DNA from: Mesorhizobium hawassense
GTDB taxonomy: Bacteria; Pseudomonadota; Alphaproteobacteria; Rhizobiales; Rhizobiaceae
Length of the DNA stretch: 64,000 nt
Assembly: GCF_003289945.1 (NCBI RefSeq)
Contig: NZ_QMBP01000018.1
Span: 1-64,000, forward strand
Direction: 5' to 3'
Position numbers and translations under genes: made by a program. Below, piece by piece: positions 8,405 to 17,445 of this stretch; within the stretch, counting starts at the first letter, position 1, and every line of letters starts with the position of its first letter. The notes below the pieces were generated by a model, which saw only the letters and a list, made by a program, of their open reading frames with translations, searched no databases and was not told the origin of the DNA.

Positions 8405-9138
8405 AACCTTAATCCCTTAAATAGCCTCTCCGGTATCAACTTGATGATCAGCATGATCAAATACCAGAATCGGCGAACATAGATGACGTCCTTCTTTCGC
8501 TTTACAGCTAGAACGATCGCCTCAGCTACTTCGTTCGGTTGAGCCGTGAGTCCTGCTGGCAGATTCATACCTTCAGTCATTTTGGTCGCAACGTAGCCAG
8601 GCAACACCGTCACAACGTGGACTCCGCGTTTTGCCAGACGATTGCGAAGGCCGGAGAGAAATGCTGTAAAGCCTGCCTTTGCGGAACCGTAGATGTAGTT
8701 TGTCGCGCGTCCGCGCTCTCCCGCAACTGAACTGAGGCCAACTAGGGTCCCATGTCCGCGTTCTTCGAACTGGTTGGCCAGCAGTGCCAGTATGTTGGCA
8801 GGCCCTTCGTAGTTGCTACGCATGACGCAACTGGCGAGGAGGTGATCGTGCTCGCTTCTTTCCTGACTTCCCATCAAGCCAACGATGCTCACCGCAACCT
8901 CGGGCAATTCGGGCAGCATGGCGAGGAATCGCGTATGAGATTCTGTCAAAAGTGCATCGAATTCGAGCAGTGTTACTGGAACTGAATATCGGAGCTGCAA
9001 GTCAGCCCTTTGGGCCTCAAGCGTTTCTGATTGCCGCGCGGCCAGTTGGATCGGATGGCCAAGCGCTGCGAACTTTCGCGCCACCGCTTCGCCTATATCC
9101 GAACGTGCACCCAAGATAAGGACGGACGGCTTTGTCAC
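8401..9138 (-). CDS. noeP: NoeP-like short-chain reductase (DprE2 family)
   Basis: A 245-residue short-chain dehydrogenase/reductase. The nucleotide motif is GARSDIG at residues 10-16 and the active-site Tyr-x3-Lys is YGSAK (Tyr150, Lys154), preceded by the GLSSVAG serine region. It resembles DprE2 of mycobacteria, which reduces the 2-keto intermediate to decaprenyl-phosphoryl-arabinose. Its start overlaps the noeO stop by four bases and its stop overlaps the next gene by four, so translation is probably coupled. The order GtrA protein, DprE1-like, DprE2-like matches mycobacterial Rv3789-Rv3790-Rv3791 and Azorhizobium noeH-noeO-noeP. The symbol rests on order and similarity. Confidence 0.75.
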   Translation of the reverse strand: MTKPSVLILGARSDIGEAVARKFAALGHPIQLAARQSETLEAQRADLQLRYSVPVTLLEFDALLTESHTRFLAMLPELPEVAVSIVGLMGSQERSEHDHLLASCVMRSNYEGPANILALLANQFEERGHGTLVGLSSVAGERGRATNYIYGSAKAGFTAFLSGLRNRLAKRGVHVVTVLPGYVATKMTEGMNLPAGLTAQPNEVAEAIVLAVKRKKDVIYVRRFWYLIMLIIKLIPERLFKGLRL

Positions 9139-10460
9139 AACGAGAGTCTTTCTGCTTGCGCCGATTGAAACGCGTTTTTCCAGCCGCGCTCGGCCCTCAG
9201 TCGGACGAAGTCTCCGACCCGGCTATCGGCGGCACGTAGCGTTTCAGCGGACATGCGGCTGTCTTTGGCGAGATAGAAGCGACCGCCGTGCTCGACTGTA
9301 ATGCGGTCCAACTGCGCCAATAACTGGTACACTTTGGTCGTCAGAGGAAAGTCCAGTGCAAGGGAGAAGCCTTCCATCGGGAACGAAACCGGGCTCTCCT
9401 GCGGACCGAACCGCTTGAGAACGGCCAAGAAAGATCCGGTGCCTGCCCGGGCCACTGTCTGCAGCAAGGTCGAGAGCGCTTCTTGCGAGCGATCTAGGGG
9501 AAGAGCGCACTGGAACTGAGCGAACCCCATGCGCCCGTAGATCCGATTCCAGTCGGCAACCGTGTCAAGGGGATAGAAATAGCTATCCCAGTCGACGAGT
9601 TGCTGTCCTCGATTCCAAGCGCCGCGTCGGTAGTACAGCGTATTGAAGGTGCGCAGGCTAAGCCTGTTCAGTGCAAAGCGGGGGAAATTGAAAGGGACCA
9701 AGACTTTGCGCTTGGACGGCGTATCGAAAGGGTAGAGCGACAGATGCGTTGGAAGATCGGAGAGCTTCGCATGGTCTCCCAGGAAAACGAGTGAGCGTCC
9801 AAGGTTTGCGCCCGTCGCAAGACAGTCGATCCACGCCACTGAATAGGTCGACCCCTGGGCTCGCTCTAGAGCGGCCATCGCTGAAATGAGGTCTGGCTCA
9901 GGTATTGTTGTCTGGCGGATCCATCCAGTTTCGACCGCGCGCAGTCGGATTGCCGCGCGTGAAATAATGCCAGTCAGTCCCATGCCGCCGAGAGTGTGCT
10001 TGAAGAGCTCTACGTGGCTTTCAGGTGAGCAGCGCTGGATTGAGCCGTCGGCCGCCATTACCTCGATCCAGTCTACGCATGCCCCAAAACTTCCATCCCT
10101 GCGATGGTTCTTGCCATGAACATCGGCGGCTATCATGCCGCCCAACGTCACGAACTTCGTGCCCGGTGTGATTTTCGGGAACCACCCTTGGGGCAGGAAA
10201 GTCGCGATGATGTCGCAAAGAGCAACTCCAGCTTCCGCGATTAGTTGGCCCGTTTTCGCGTCGAAGGCCAGCATTCGGTTCAAACGCCGCATGTCAATCG
10301 TCGCAGATGAATTGATGGCGCTGTCGCCATACGCCCTACCACAGCCGCGAGCGATCATACTCGGCTTTGAGACCACAAGCTTCTGGAGAGCTTCTAGGTC
10401 ACGTGGCACGTAGACTTGCGCATCCACAACCGGTGATCTGCCCCAGCCCGAGAGCATCAT
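9135..10460 (-). CDS. noeO: NoeO-like FAD-linked oxidase (DprE1 family)
   Basis: A 441-residue FAD-dependent oxidase of the vanillyl-alcohol-oxidase fold. The FAD-binding half shows ARGCGRAYGDSAIN at residues 37-50, TPGTKFVTLGGMIAADVHGKNHRR at 98-121 and SFGACVDWIEVMAADG after that, matching the pattern of DprE1. In mycobacteria DprE1 oxidises the 2-hydroxyl of decaprenyl-phosphoryl-ribose as the first half of epimerisation to arabinose. Here it lies between the GtrA-like noeH and the reductase noeP, overlapping each by four bases. A soluble or membrane-associated enzyme is expected. The arabinose role is inferred from family and operon. Confidence 0.78.
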   Translation of the reverse strand: MMLSGWGRSPVVDAQVYVPRDLEALQKLVVSKPSMIARGCGRAYGDSAINSSATIDMRRLNRMLAFDAKTGQLIAEAGVALCDIIATFLPQGWFPKITPGTKFVTLGGMIAADVHGKNHRRDGSFGACVDWIEVMAADGSIQRCSPESHVELFKHTLGGMGLTGIISRAAIRLRAVETGWIRQTTIPEPDLISAMAALERAQGSTYSVAWIDCLATGANLGRSLVFLGDHAKLSDLPTHLSLYPFDTPSKRKVLVPFNFPRFALNRLSLRTFNTLYYRRGAWNRGQQLVDWDSYFYPLDTVADWNRIYGRMGFAQFQCALPLDRSQEALSTLLQTVARAGTGSFLAVLKRFGPQESPVSFPMEGFSLALDFPLTTKVYQLLAQLDRITVEHGGRFYLAKDSRMSAETLRAADSRVGDFVRLRAERGWKNAFQSAQAERLSL

Positions 10461-10879
10461 CGAGCGGTCCTCAACTGCCGATGCGCAAACACGAAGCGTT
10501 TATCAAGCTGGTATTTGACCATATAGCCGGCCGTCAAACCAATCACAGCGCCCAGGTTTCGCATCAATTCAGTTCTCCATATCGCCCAAGCAGCTGCCTC
10601 AGCGCCCCAGAAGATAATCGTGGTGAACCCGCCTACCGCGGTATAGATCAAGAACTTCCAACCATCTGTTTTGAAGTCGATGCCCTCGTCGTAGAAAATC
10701 CAAAGCTTGTCGAGCAGGTACTTGACCAGCAGGCCGGCAAGGGTGCCCGCGCCCACGGCTAACACGAGAATGCCACCAGTATCCCAAAGTAGGAGAACAG
10801 CGTATTGGACGGCGACATTGATTACCGCAGCGACCGCCGCGAATGCCGAATAGCGTAACGCTAGGCTTCGCCGTTTCAC
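10457..10879 (-). CDS. noeH: NoeH-like GtrA family membrane protein
   Basis: A 140-residue GtrA family protein with four predicted membrane helices. The two internal halves each end in a similar motif, LVKYLLDKLWIF and MVKYQLDKRFVF, typical of GtrA proteins. Members take part in moving polyprenyl-phosphate-linked sugars across the inner membrane or anchoring the enzymes that make them; mycobacterial Rv3789 sits beside DprE1 in the same way. The gene overlaps both noeC and noeO by four bases. A role with the arabinose lipid donor is inferred from context. Confidence 0.75.
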   Translation of the reverse strand: MKRRSLALRYSAFAAVAAVINVAVQYAVLLLWDTGGILVLAVGAGTLAGLLVKYLLDKLWIFYDEGIDFKTDGWKFLIYTAVGGFTTIIFWGAEAAAWAIWRTELMRNLGAVIGLTAGYMVKYQLDKRFVFAHRQLRTAR

Positions 10880-11781
10880 ATCAACACTCCGCCTGCGACG
10901 AATATCAAAATGATCACAAGGCAGAGCTGGCTTATACGATCCTTTGCGGCGTAGATCACTGGATCGTCATGCATGTTGCCACGGTGCGCCACCATGACGG
11001 TGCGGGTAATCCAATAGAGCAGAACTGCGCATATGCCCCAGAGCATCTGAGGATGTGGATAGAGCTCCATGACGACAGGTGAATTGACGTAATATGTCAT
11101 CACCAGGACCGATACGTACCCTGCCCCTATCGCGATCATAGAGATGATTGGCAGATCATTGACGTGGTAGCCGCGGCCGCCAGCCCGCAGACGGCCACGC
11201 CCGGCGCTGTCAACCAATTCGCTCTGTCGCTTCACCGCGGCCAAGGAGAGAAAAAAGAACACGGAAAAGGCGATAAGCAAGACCGACAACGGAATTGATG
11301 TCGCAACGCCACCTGCAACGATGCGTATCGTATAGAGACCTGCGAGAATGCAGATATCGATGACGATGTGACGTTTCAGATGCAGCGAATAGGCTGCCGT
11401 CACAAGAAAGTAGCCCGCCACTACCAGGAAAAAGCCCCAGCCAATAGACATTGCGATGAGTCCACCTGGAATAATGAGCCCTGCGGCCATCCACGTGCCG
11501 TGTGCGGTGGGGATGTTGCGCGAGGCAAACGGTCGGTGCCGCTTGCGCGGATGCGCCCGATCCGCACTGACGTCGAGGAGATCGTTCAGGACGTAAACGC
11601 CAGAAGCTACCAGGCTGAAACAGACGAATGCCTCCAGTGATATCAGGAGGGTCGGCCAGTCAAGTCTATGTGCTGCCAGTGCCGGCAAGAACACCAGCAC
11701 ATTCTTTAGCCATTGATGAGGTCGAAAGGCTTCGACATAGTGCTTGAAGGACCCCGCTGCAGTTGTAGTCATTTCCGACAT
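10876..11781 (-). CDS. noeC: NoeC-like UbiA family phosphoribosyl transferase
   Basis: A 301-residue polytopic member of the UbiA superfamily. The metal-binding motif is NDLLDVSADRAHP (Asn66, Asp67, Asp70, Asp74) in the first cytosolic loop. It resembles mycobacterial Rv3806c, which joins 5-phosphoribosyl pyrophosphate to decaprenyl phosphate, and Azorhizobium NoeC, which is needed for Nod factor D-arabinosylation. The start is taken at MSEMTTTAAGS (11781) because the preceding in-frame 74 codons look unrelated. The gene is first in a five-gene chain, with a nod box about 370 bases upstream, and should be induced by NodD. A dedicated phosphatase step, known in mycobacteria, is not encoded here. 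Confidence 0.75.
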   Translation of the reverse strand: MSEMTTTAAGSFKHYVEAFRPHQWLKNVLVFLPALAAHRLDWPTLLISLEAFVCFSLVASGVYVLNDLLDVSADRAHPRKRHRPFASRNIPTAHGTWMAAGLIIPGGLIAMSIGWGFFLVVAGYFLVTAAYSLHLKRHIVIDICILAGLYTIRIVAGGVATSIPLSVLLIAFSVFFFLSLAAVKRQSELVDSAGRGRLRAGGRGYHVNDLPIISMIAIGAGYVSVLVMTYYVNSPVVMELYPHPQMLWGICAVLLYWITRTVMVAHRGNMHDDPVIYAAKDRISQLCLVIILIFVAGGVLM

Positions 11782-11877
11782 GGTCTGGTCACTCTTGCAA
11801 TTGGTGGCGGCAAACCCGGCGAAGGTATCTGCGCTACGGTTGAACGTCGCGGCCGCACCATTTGCCTCGGCCCTCCA

Positions 11878-11976
11878 AAGACGGGGCGAGGCCTCAAAGT
11901 GCTGCGGCTGAACTGCTCTATTGGCCACCCTCGACCCACATGCTTGGTGGATGCTTCGAGTGGCAAAGCCCAGGGT
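11878..11976 (-). pseudogene. possible relic of a PLP sulfhydrylase/lyase N-terminus
   Basis: In the noeC leader, the minus strand encodes TLGFATRSIHQ followed by RVANRAVQPQHFEASPRL. This resembles the N-terminus of the PLP enzyme at 17446-18681 (SLGFDTRAIHH, then FKRAVQPPVFLTSTYG). It may be a decayed fragment of a similar gene trapped between the nod box and noeC. The similarity is short. Confidence 0.4.
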
Positions 11977-12150
11977 CCCAGCGTCACATGCACTCGGGCG
12001 CACGCGAGTCTCTATTGTCTTCGCTACCGCCGGTCATGGTTAACCTTACCGTTTCCAACCCGGTATCTGCCGGACTGGGCTTGATGAGACCAGCTGGCTC
12101 GACAGGCGGACTCGCCACATTAGATGTTTCTGCTATGCCGCATCGAATAG

Positions 12151-12197
12151 AATCAGGAAAATTCATTGTTTGGATGCGAGGCATCTGCGTTACGGAT
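12151..12197 (-). promoter_or_regulatory. nod box upstream of the noeC operon
   Basis: Read on the minus strand: ATCCGT, four bases, CAGATG, six bases, then ATCCAAACAATGAATTTT. Spacing equals the nod box consensus and most conserved bases are present. It faces the noeC-H-O-P operon about 370 bases away, so the operon is predicted to be NodD-dependent. Confidence 0.88.
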
Positions 12198-12891
12198 AAT
12201 ATTGCCTGCTCGAGGGCATTGTGCGCAGAACCAGGTCATCAGCCTAAGCCTGCGAAAGCCCGGACCACGATCGCTCAACAACAACAGCCCCCTTGTTGGG
12301 GCGGCCCACAAATCTCAAAAACTAAGCCTTCGGCGTGGGCTGGCGTAGTTTTCGGTTACTCATTGGCCTAGCTGCCACAAAGAGCTTCCAGGTGGAGAGC
12401 CCTTCGTGGTTTCACGATTGAGCCGGGGGCGCCGCCGCATTCCTGAGCACTCGCCCCGTGCCCCTCGAGCATGTCGCCGTTGGTATCGGCGACGAATGGC
12501 GCTCTCTTGATCTTTTTGCTGGATCAAGGCCGCGCGGGCCGGCGTCTTCAGTCGTGTTCGCCGACGGGCTGTCGAGTATGCGCCCGTGGGGTACCATTCA
12601 GCGCGCGCAAGCATACGATTGCCGCGAGCTGTTGCCAGCTGACCAACGCAAACAGCCACGGTCGCGCCCCCAGTGAAATGGTGCACATCATTGCAAGCAC
12701 GGAAAATTCCTGGGCCGACGCCATCTTGACAGCTCGACGCCGCAACGTTTCCGCCTTCACATGATGGCTCTGTGTCTGAAGCCTGACGTTGGCTAATCTA
12801 AGACCACCTCACGCCGACCGGGAAGAGAAAAAGCCTGAGTAGGGTGACTAACGCCCACGGCGAAGATCGTTGACCCTGTGCACCGGCTGCG
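12198..12891. other. no recognisable gene
   Basis: Nearly 700 bases between the noeC nod box and the acyltransferase gene. Short open frames occur on both strands, but none has a recognisable motif. Confidence 0.4.
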
Positions 12892-14886
12892 TCAGTTGGT
12901 CTGTGCGCTGGTGTTCATCGTTCCGAAAAGCTCCCGCTGGAGCCGTCCGGTAAGCGTCGCCGCAAAGGGGGTCGCGATGTGGTGGCGGTCGCGGAAAGTC
13001 AGCCTGCCGCCAAGAACGGCGGGGCAGGTTGTTCCGTTGCAGAACAGGTCGGTGATGTCAACATAAGAGGCATTCGCAACGTCTGAAATAGCCTTCCTTT
13101 CCGCGTCTGGAATAGTCTCTTCCATCGCTTCGCGGCGCGGCGTGTCACAGGTCTCAACGGGCCGCTTTTGCCAGAGTGCGCGCGCGACGCATTTATTGAG
13201 ATAGGTTTTGTGTAAAGGCCCGTCCCGCAGCACGACGATCTTGGTCGCAGTGCCTGCCAGGGCGTTCACAGTCTTGCGAAGCCCCTGCGCCCATGTGGCG
13301 GCGTCGATCTGGCGCGCAGATACCACGTTGATGTCATTCCTGACGTAGACGGACGAATATTCCGCAATGATCACCATGTCGGGCTTGCGTGTGGCGATCT
13401 CGCTTATCGCAAGATCCCTCCAACGATTGCATTCCTCGTAGTCACGCACGAGCATTGAATTCCAGATCGTGACGTCTGCCGCCGGACAGGAAGATTTCAT
13501 GTATGTGACGAGCTTCCAGCGGTTACGGCTGACGATGTCGATGAGGGGCGTCGACCAGTGGTCGGCGTGCGAATCCCCGAAAAGAACGATCGTCTGACCA
13601 GGGTTTTCGGTACCGAACTCACAAGGCTTGGGCTGCACCTGTTGGGCGTTGAGAAGACAGCCTGCATCGGACTGCCGGGCCGCCGAATCGCGCTCAGCGC
13701 TTTGGAGGATAAGCTCCTGCTGAGGATCGATGTTGTGATTGGCCAGCCGCCCGCTTCCATAAGAAATTGCCGAGCAACACGCGGTCACAATCGCAGCTAC
13801 ACCGAGGGAGCGGCTCGCCGTGACCATCAGCCAAGCGTTGCTCCGCATCGGGTTTTCAATGAAGCGGTAGCTGGCCATGGCAAGGGCCAGGATCAGAGCG
13901 ATGCACAGAGACCGCTCGAAGATGGTGAGTTCGGGTTTCAAGATGCCAGCATAGACAATCACCGGCCAATGCCAGAGGTAGAGCGAATAGGATATTCGTC
14001 CCACCCATTGCAGCGGCGGCAGCGAGAGAAGGACTTGCGGTCCCGCCCGGCCGGCCAGCGAGCCGCTGAGCAGCACAATTACTGTGCCGCCCACCGGAAC
14101 CAAGGCTATCAGCCCTGGGAATGGTACGTCTTCCGTCATCCCGAGATAGGCTGTCACGATCAGGCCGATTCCTATCCAGCCCAAGACGGGGGTCAGCCGA
14201 AAGCGCTTTGCCGCTTCCACGGAAATCATTGATGCAAGGCCTCCGCTGGCAAACTCCCAGGCTCGGAATGGTGAAAAGTAAAATGCCCATGGCTCGGATA
14301 TGGCAGTGTAGTGCCAGCAGAAAGCGAAGGAGATGGCGCCGATCAGCGCCATAGTTAGAAAAAGCCCGTATCGGCCCGGACTTAGCCGCGCGAAAAGCAG
14401 CAGCAGGGCGGGCCAGACAAGATAGAATTGCTCCTCGATCGAGAGCGACCAGAAATGAATGAACGGGTTGTTGAATGCATCCGGGGCGAAATAGTCCATG
14501 GCCCTGCTGATAAGCCACAGGTTAATCATATAGGTCGACGCAAAAAAGGACGCGTCAGAGTAGAGCTGCTGCTCAGGCGGCGAAAGAATCACGTAGCCGA
14601 GGAACAGCGTCGCCAGGATGACAAAACATGCTGCGGGAAGAAGCCGGCGAGCTCGTCGCGCGTAGAAGCGCAGCAGGCTGAACGAACCGGTGCGGTCGAT
14701 TTCTAGCAGGATGTGCCTGGTGACAAGATAGCCCGATATCACGAAGAAGATGTCGACTCCAACAAAGCCGCCAGGCAGACGCGTCATGCCGAGGTGAAAG
14801 GCGACTACTCCCGAAACGGCAAGAGCGCGCAGTCCCTCAATATCCATACGGAAGTGGTTTGACTCCACTCGTTCAGCTATATTCAC
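12892..14886 (-). CDS. OafA-like acyltransferase-3 with SGNH domain
   Basis: A 664-residue membrane O-acyltransferase. Residues 1 to about 370 form the acyltransferase-3 domain: DIEGLRALAVSGVVAFHLG at the start with the conserved His, an FFVISGYL motif, RRARRLLPA and about ten membrane segments. The rest is a periplasmic SGNH domain (FGDSHADHW near residue 430, and a late DRHHIA block). Such fusions O-acetylate surface polysaccharides or other glycans. The Nod factor acetyltransferases NodX and NolL are about half this length and lack the SGNH part, so a nodulation role is possible only by location. The start is GTG at 14886 or the ATG at 14847. No nod box precedes it. Confidence 0.8.
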   Translation of the reverse strand: MNIAERVESNHFRMDIEGLRALAVSGVVAFHLGMTRLPGGFVGVDIFFVISGYLVTRHILLEIDRTGSFSLLRFYARRARRLLPAACFVILATLFLGYVILSPPEQQLYSDASFFASTYMINLWLISRAMDYFAPDAFNNPFIHFWSLSIEEQFYLVWPALLLLFARLSPGRYGLFLTMALIGAISFAFCWHYTAISEPWAFYFSPFRAWEFASGGLASMISVEAAKRFRLTPVLGWIGIGLIVTAYLGMTEDVPFPGLIALVPVGGTVIVLLSGSLAGRAGPQVLLSLPPLQWVGRISYSLYLWHWPVIVYAGILKPELTIFERSLCIALILALAMASYRFIENPMRSNAWLMVTASRSLGVAAIVTACCSAISYGSGRLANHNIDPQQELILQSAERDSAARQSDAGCLLNAQQVQPKPCEFGTENPGQTIVLFGDSHADHWSTPLIDIVSRNRWKLVTYMKSSCPAADVTIWNSMLVRDYEECNRWRDLAISEIATRKPDMVIIAEYSSVYVRNDINVVSARQIDAATWAQGLRKTVNALAGTATKIVVLRDGPLHKTYLNKCVARALWQKRPVETCDTPRREAMEETIPDAERKAISDVANASYVDITDLFCNGTTCPAVLGGRLTFRDRHHIATPFAATLTGRLQRELFGTMNTSAQTN

Positions 14887-15166
14887 GATTTAAACGCCTT
14901 ATGCTTCAGTCTGCTTAGATAATAATTCGAGCGAACACAGATAATTTCTGAGTGCAAAATCCCAAGGTTTGCGGCTGGGTTGCAGTTAAATCGGCACGTT
15001 ATCTTTAGTGCTGACCGTAGAGCATTGTGAACGATCGAATGGCAGGATACGCTGCAGTTTGCTGGGAGTGTCGAGGACCGCCCCTCTGCGCCAGCAAGCA
15101 AAAGCAGGCGGGTTACGCCCGTTGGCCATGGCAGATGGCCTGTAGCTGCTTCAACTGTCGCCTGCC

Positions 15167-16081
15167 TTATTCCGCTGCCATGCGCGACGCCTCTTCTATC
15201 AATATCTGGCGCATCCAGACACTGGCCGGATCAGCGTTTTGAAGTGCGGGCCACTGAACTGATTCCGTGAAGTCAGCAAGCGGCAACGGAAGATTAACGA
15301 TCCGCAACGGTGTCGTTTTCTCGAAATACTTTACCAATCGCAAGGGCATGGTGGCTATGCGGTTTGTGCCGCGCAGTACCTCTGGTATTAGGCTAAAGCC
15401 TGGCACGACGACTTCGATGCGTCTCTTGATTCCTCGTTCGAGCAGAAACCATTCATCGATCGAAGGTCTCAACGAGCGGCCGAACATAGCTACCACGTGC
15501 CCCATCGACATATATTGCTCGAATGTAAGCTCCTGCGGTACCGCATCGTTGCCGGGACAGGTCACGCATACAAGTTTCTCGTCGAACAACTTCTCTCTAG
15601 GATGCGGGTTTGCCATAAACAGGTCCGGCAACAGCAGAAAATCAACCTCACCGCGACGAAGAAGCTCATTTGGGTCATTATCGGGCGGCAGAAGATCAAA
15701 ACTGACGGCAGGCGCGTCGCGTGCAACACGCGCTACAACCCTCTCGAGAAAGACAAGGGTCATGAAATCCGAAAGAATGATCCTGAAACGACGTTCGGAT
15801 TGAGCTGGATTGAATGGCTCCCGAGAGATAATTGAACATTGAATCTGCAGAAGAACGTCACGGACCACCGGGGCGAGTCCTTCGGCTCGCGGTGTGAGGC
15901 AAAGTTCGCGACCATTCATTGTAAACAGGTCATCGCGAAAATATGCCCTTAACCGGCTGACGGCCGCGCTCATGGCCGGCTGGCTCAGATTGATGGTACG
16001 TGCCGCCGACGTGAGACTCCGTTCCGACATCAGCGCGTCGAGCGCGACAAGAAGATTTAGATCAAGCCCTTTGAATCGCAC
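15167..16081 (-). CDS. nodD: NodD, LysR-type activator of nod genes
   Basis: A 304-residue LysR family regulator with NodD-specific text throughout: MRFKGLDLNLLVALDALM at the start, the helix-turn-helix around SLTSAARTINLSQPAMSAAVSRLR (residues 22-45), FRIILSDFMTLVFLERV, the PDNDPNELLRRGEVDFLLLPD segment and the SVQWPALQNADP tail. It senses plant flavonoids and activates promoters carrying nod boxes; this window has four strong ones and one decayed one. It is single here and not divergent from nodA as in many rhizobia: nodA is 11 kb away. Other nodD copies may lie outside the window. Confidence 0.95.
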   Translation of the reverse strand: MRFKGLDLNLLVALDALMSERSLTSAARTINLSQPAMSAAVSRLRAYFRDDLFTMNGRELCLTPRAEGLAPVVRDVLLQIQCSIISREPFNPAQSERRFRIILSDFMTLVFLERVVARVARDAPAVSFDLLPPDNDPNELLRRGEVDFLLLPDLFMANPHPREKLFDEKLVCVTCPGNDAVPQELTFEQYMSMGHVVAMFGRSLRPSIDEWFLLERGIKRRIEVVVPGFSLIPEVLRGTNRIATMPLRLVKYFEKTTPLRIVNLPLPLADFTESVQWPALQNADPASVWMRQILIEEASRMAAE

Positions 16082-16497
16082 GTTTTAAACCATCCATATT
16101 TGAATCTATCTGCAGTCCACCGATCTTGAAGACCGACTTGGAAGTTCATGATGAGGCTAGTGGCACCATTGCCGCTGTTGGCCAGCGCTCCAAGCGCGGC
16201 CGAAAGAAGCGACGTTACGAACGCGGCTCCCGTTACAAAGACTAGATGCACCATCCAGGCGCGCTGGCGACGCCCGGTTCACTAAGCGTTGTGACCTGTC
16301 GAGAAAGGGGGCGGTCTTCCCAGCAGCCGCACCCTGTTTCTTTAGACTTGGAAGCTAAGCTCCATCGTCAGGGCAAGTCCTATGACCGATGGGCCGATTT
16401 TGATCGTTCTCTGCGTCGCAAGCAGGCTTATGAGAACAATCCCTGGAAATGCCCGGCAAGCAAAGAGAGCGTTCGTGATTGTCCCGCATAGCCATCT
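16082..16497. other. nodD upstream region, no recognisable gene
   Basis: The region contains the nodD promoter. A loose nod-box-like string starts with ATCCAT at about 16092, but the rest agrees poorly. No coding region is recognised. Confidence 0.4.
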
Positions 16498-17397
16498 TTA
16501 GGTCAGATCCTGCCCGAGCAAGTTGAGGGAGTAAGCGAGCTTCTCCTTTGCTGAAAACGGCAAGGGGAGAATGGGACGAGGTGGCTCCGCTTGGCAGACG
16601 CCGAGTAGATCTGCCATCGTATAGACCGTCCTAATGCTTGAGAACTGCTTGAATATTTCCCAGATGGGAGCGAGACGCGCATCATTTCCGCGTGCGTTTT
16701 CAACATCGCCGTTTTGAGCGGCCCTGACAATGCGCAGGCAAACGTCGGGAAGGATGCCGGCGAGAACGCTGTACCAGGTGTCGGCTCCGCAGATCATGGC
16801 TTGCGCAGCATTCGAGTCCCCGCTGTAGCCGATTGAGAAATCCCTGGGTGTGGTGGATCTCTGCTGCGCCAAGTGGCTTGCAATCTGCTCAGATTTTTCC
16901 GTGGGGTTCTTGATCGCTACGATGCCGGGCACTCGAGACAATCGCTCGACCAGTGCAGCCGTAAAGCGGAAATGGGTGGTCCCCGGGTTGTCGTATATCA
17001 CAATCGGAAGGCCGCTCTCGCGAGCCACGGCGGAGAAATGCTCGAAAACCTCGTCCTCCGTGAGTGGCGCATACGAAACGGCGGCAAGAAGACCTGCGGC
17101 GGCGCCTGAGGCTTTCGCGTCCTGCGCCAGCCTGACCGCCTCATCGGTGCGCAAGGCGCCCACGCCCGCTACGACCGGTACATTGCCGCCGGTTTCTTCT
17201 ATGGCCGCGTTCAGAGCACGCAGCCGCTCCTTGCGGGACAGATACATGTAAGTCCCGGTGCTGCCGAGAAGGCCGATGGAATCGACGCCTGCTGTGCAAA
17301 GCCTAGCTACAAGCCTTTTCAGCGCGGCAGTGTCGACGTGACCGTCTCGGTCACTCGGCGTGATTGGAAATGCGGAAAGCCCACTCAAAAAGGCCAT
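16498..17397 (-). CDS. dihydrodipicolinate synthase family lyase
   Basis: A 299-residue TIM-barrel class I aldolase of the DapA/NanA family. Seen motifs are GLLGSTGTYMYLSRKER near residue 44 (the substrate carboxylate loop), VIYDNPGTTHF with the catalytic Tyr near residue 135, the Schiff-base lysine in GIVAIKNPT near 160 and IGYSGDS later. The usual Glu in the first loop (GxTGE) is replaced, so the substrate is probably not aspartate semialdehyde; related enzymes cleave or form 2-keto acids. It lies 48 bases downstream of the PLP enzyme gene on the same strand and probably shares its transcript. The substrate is not predicted. Confidence 0.8.
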   Translation of the reverse strand: MAFLSGLSAFPITPSDRDGHVDTAALKRLVARLCTAGVDSIGLLGSTGTYMYLSRKERLRALNAAIEETGGNVPVVAGVGALRTDEAVRLAQDAKASGAAAGLLAAVSYAPLTEDEVFEHFSAVARESGLPIVIYDNPGTTHFRFTAALVERLSRVPGIVAIKNPTEKSEQIASHLAQQRSTTPRDFSIGYSGDSNAAQAMICGADTWYSVLAGILPDVCLRIVRAAQNGDVENARGNDARLAPIWEIFKQFSSIRTVYTMADLLGVCQAEPPRPILPLPFSAKEKLAYSLNLLGQDLT

Positions 17398-17445
17398 TCA
17401 ATGCTCCAATGTCGTTATTGTGTATTTGCAATTGTTGATGGGCAA

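Noticed and set aside
16090..16140. Possible nod box upstream of nodD
   Set aside because: Only ATCCAT and about half of the second block match; the TGGATG block is absent.
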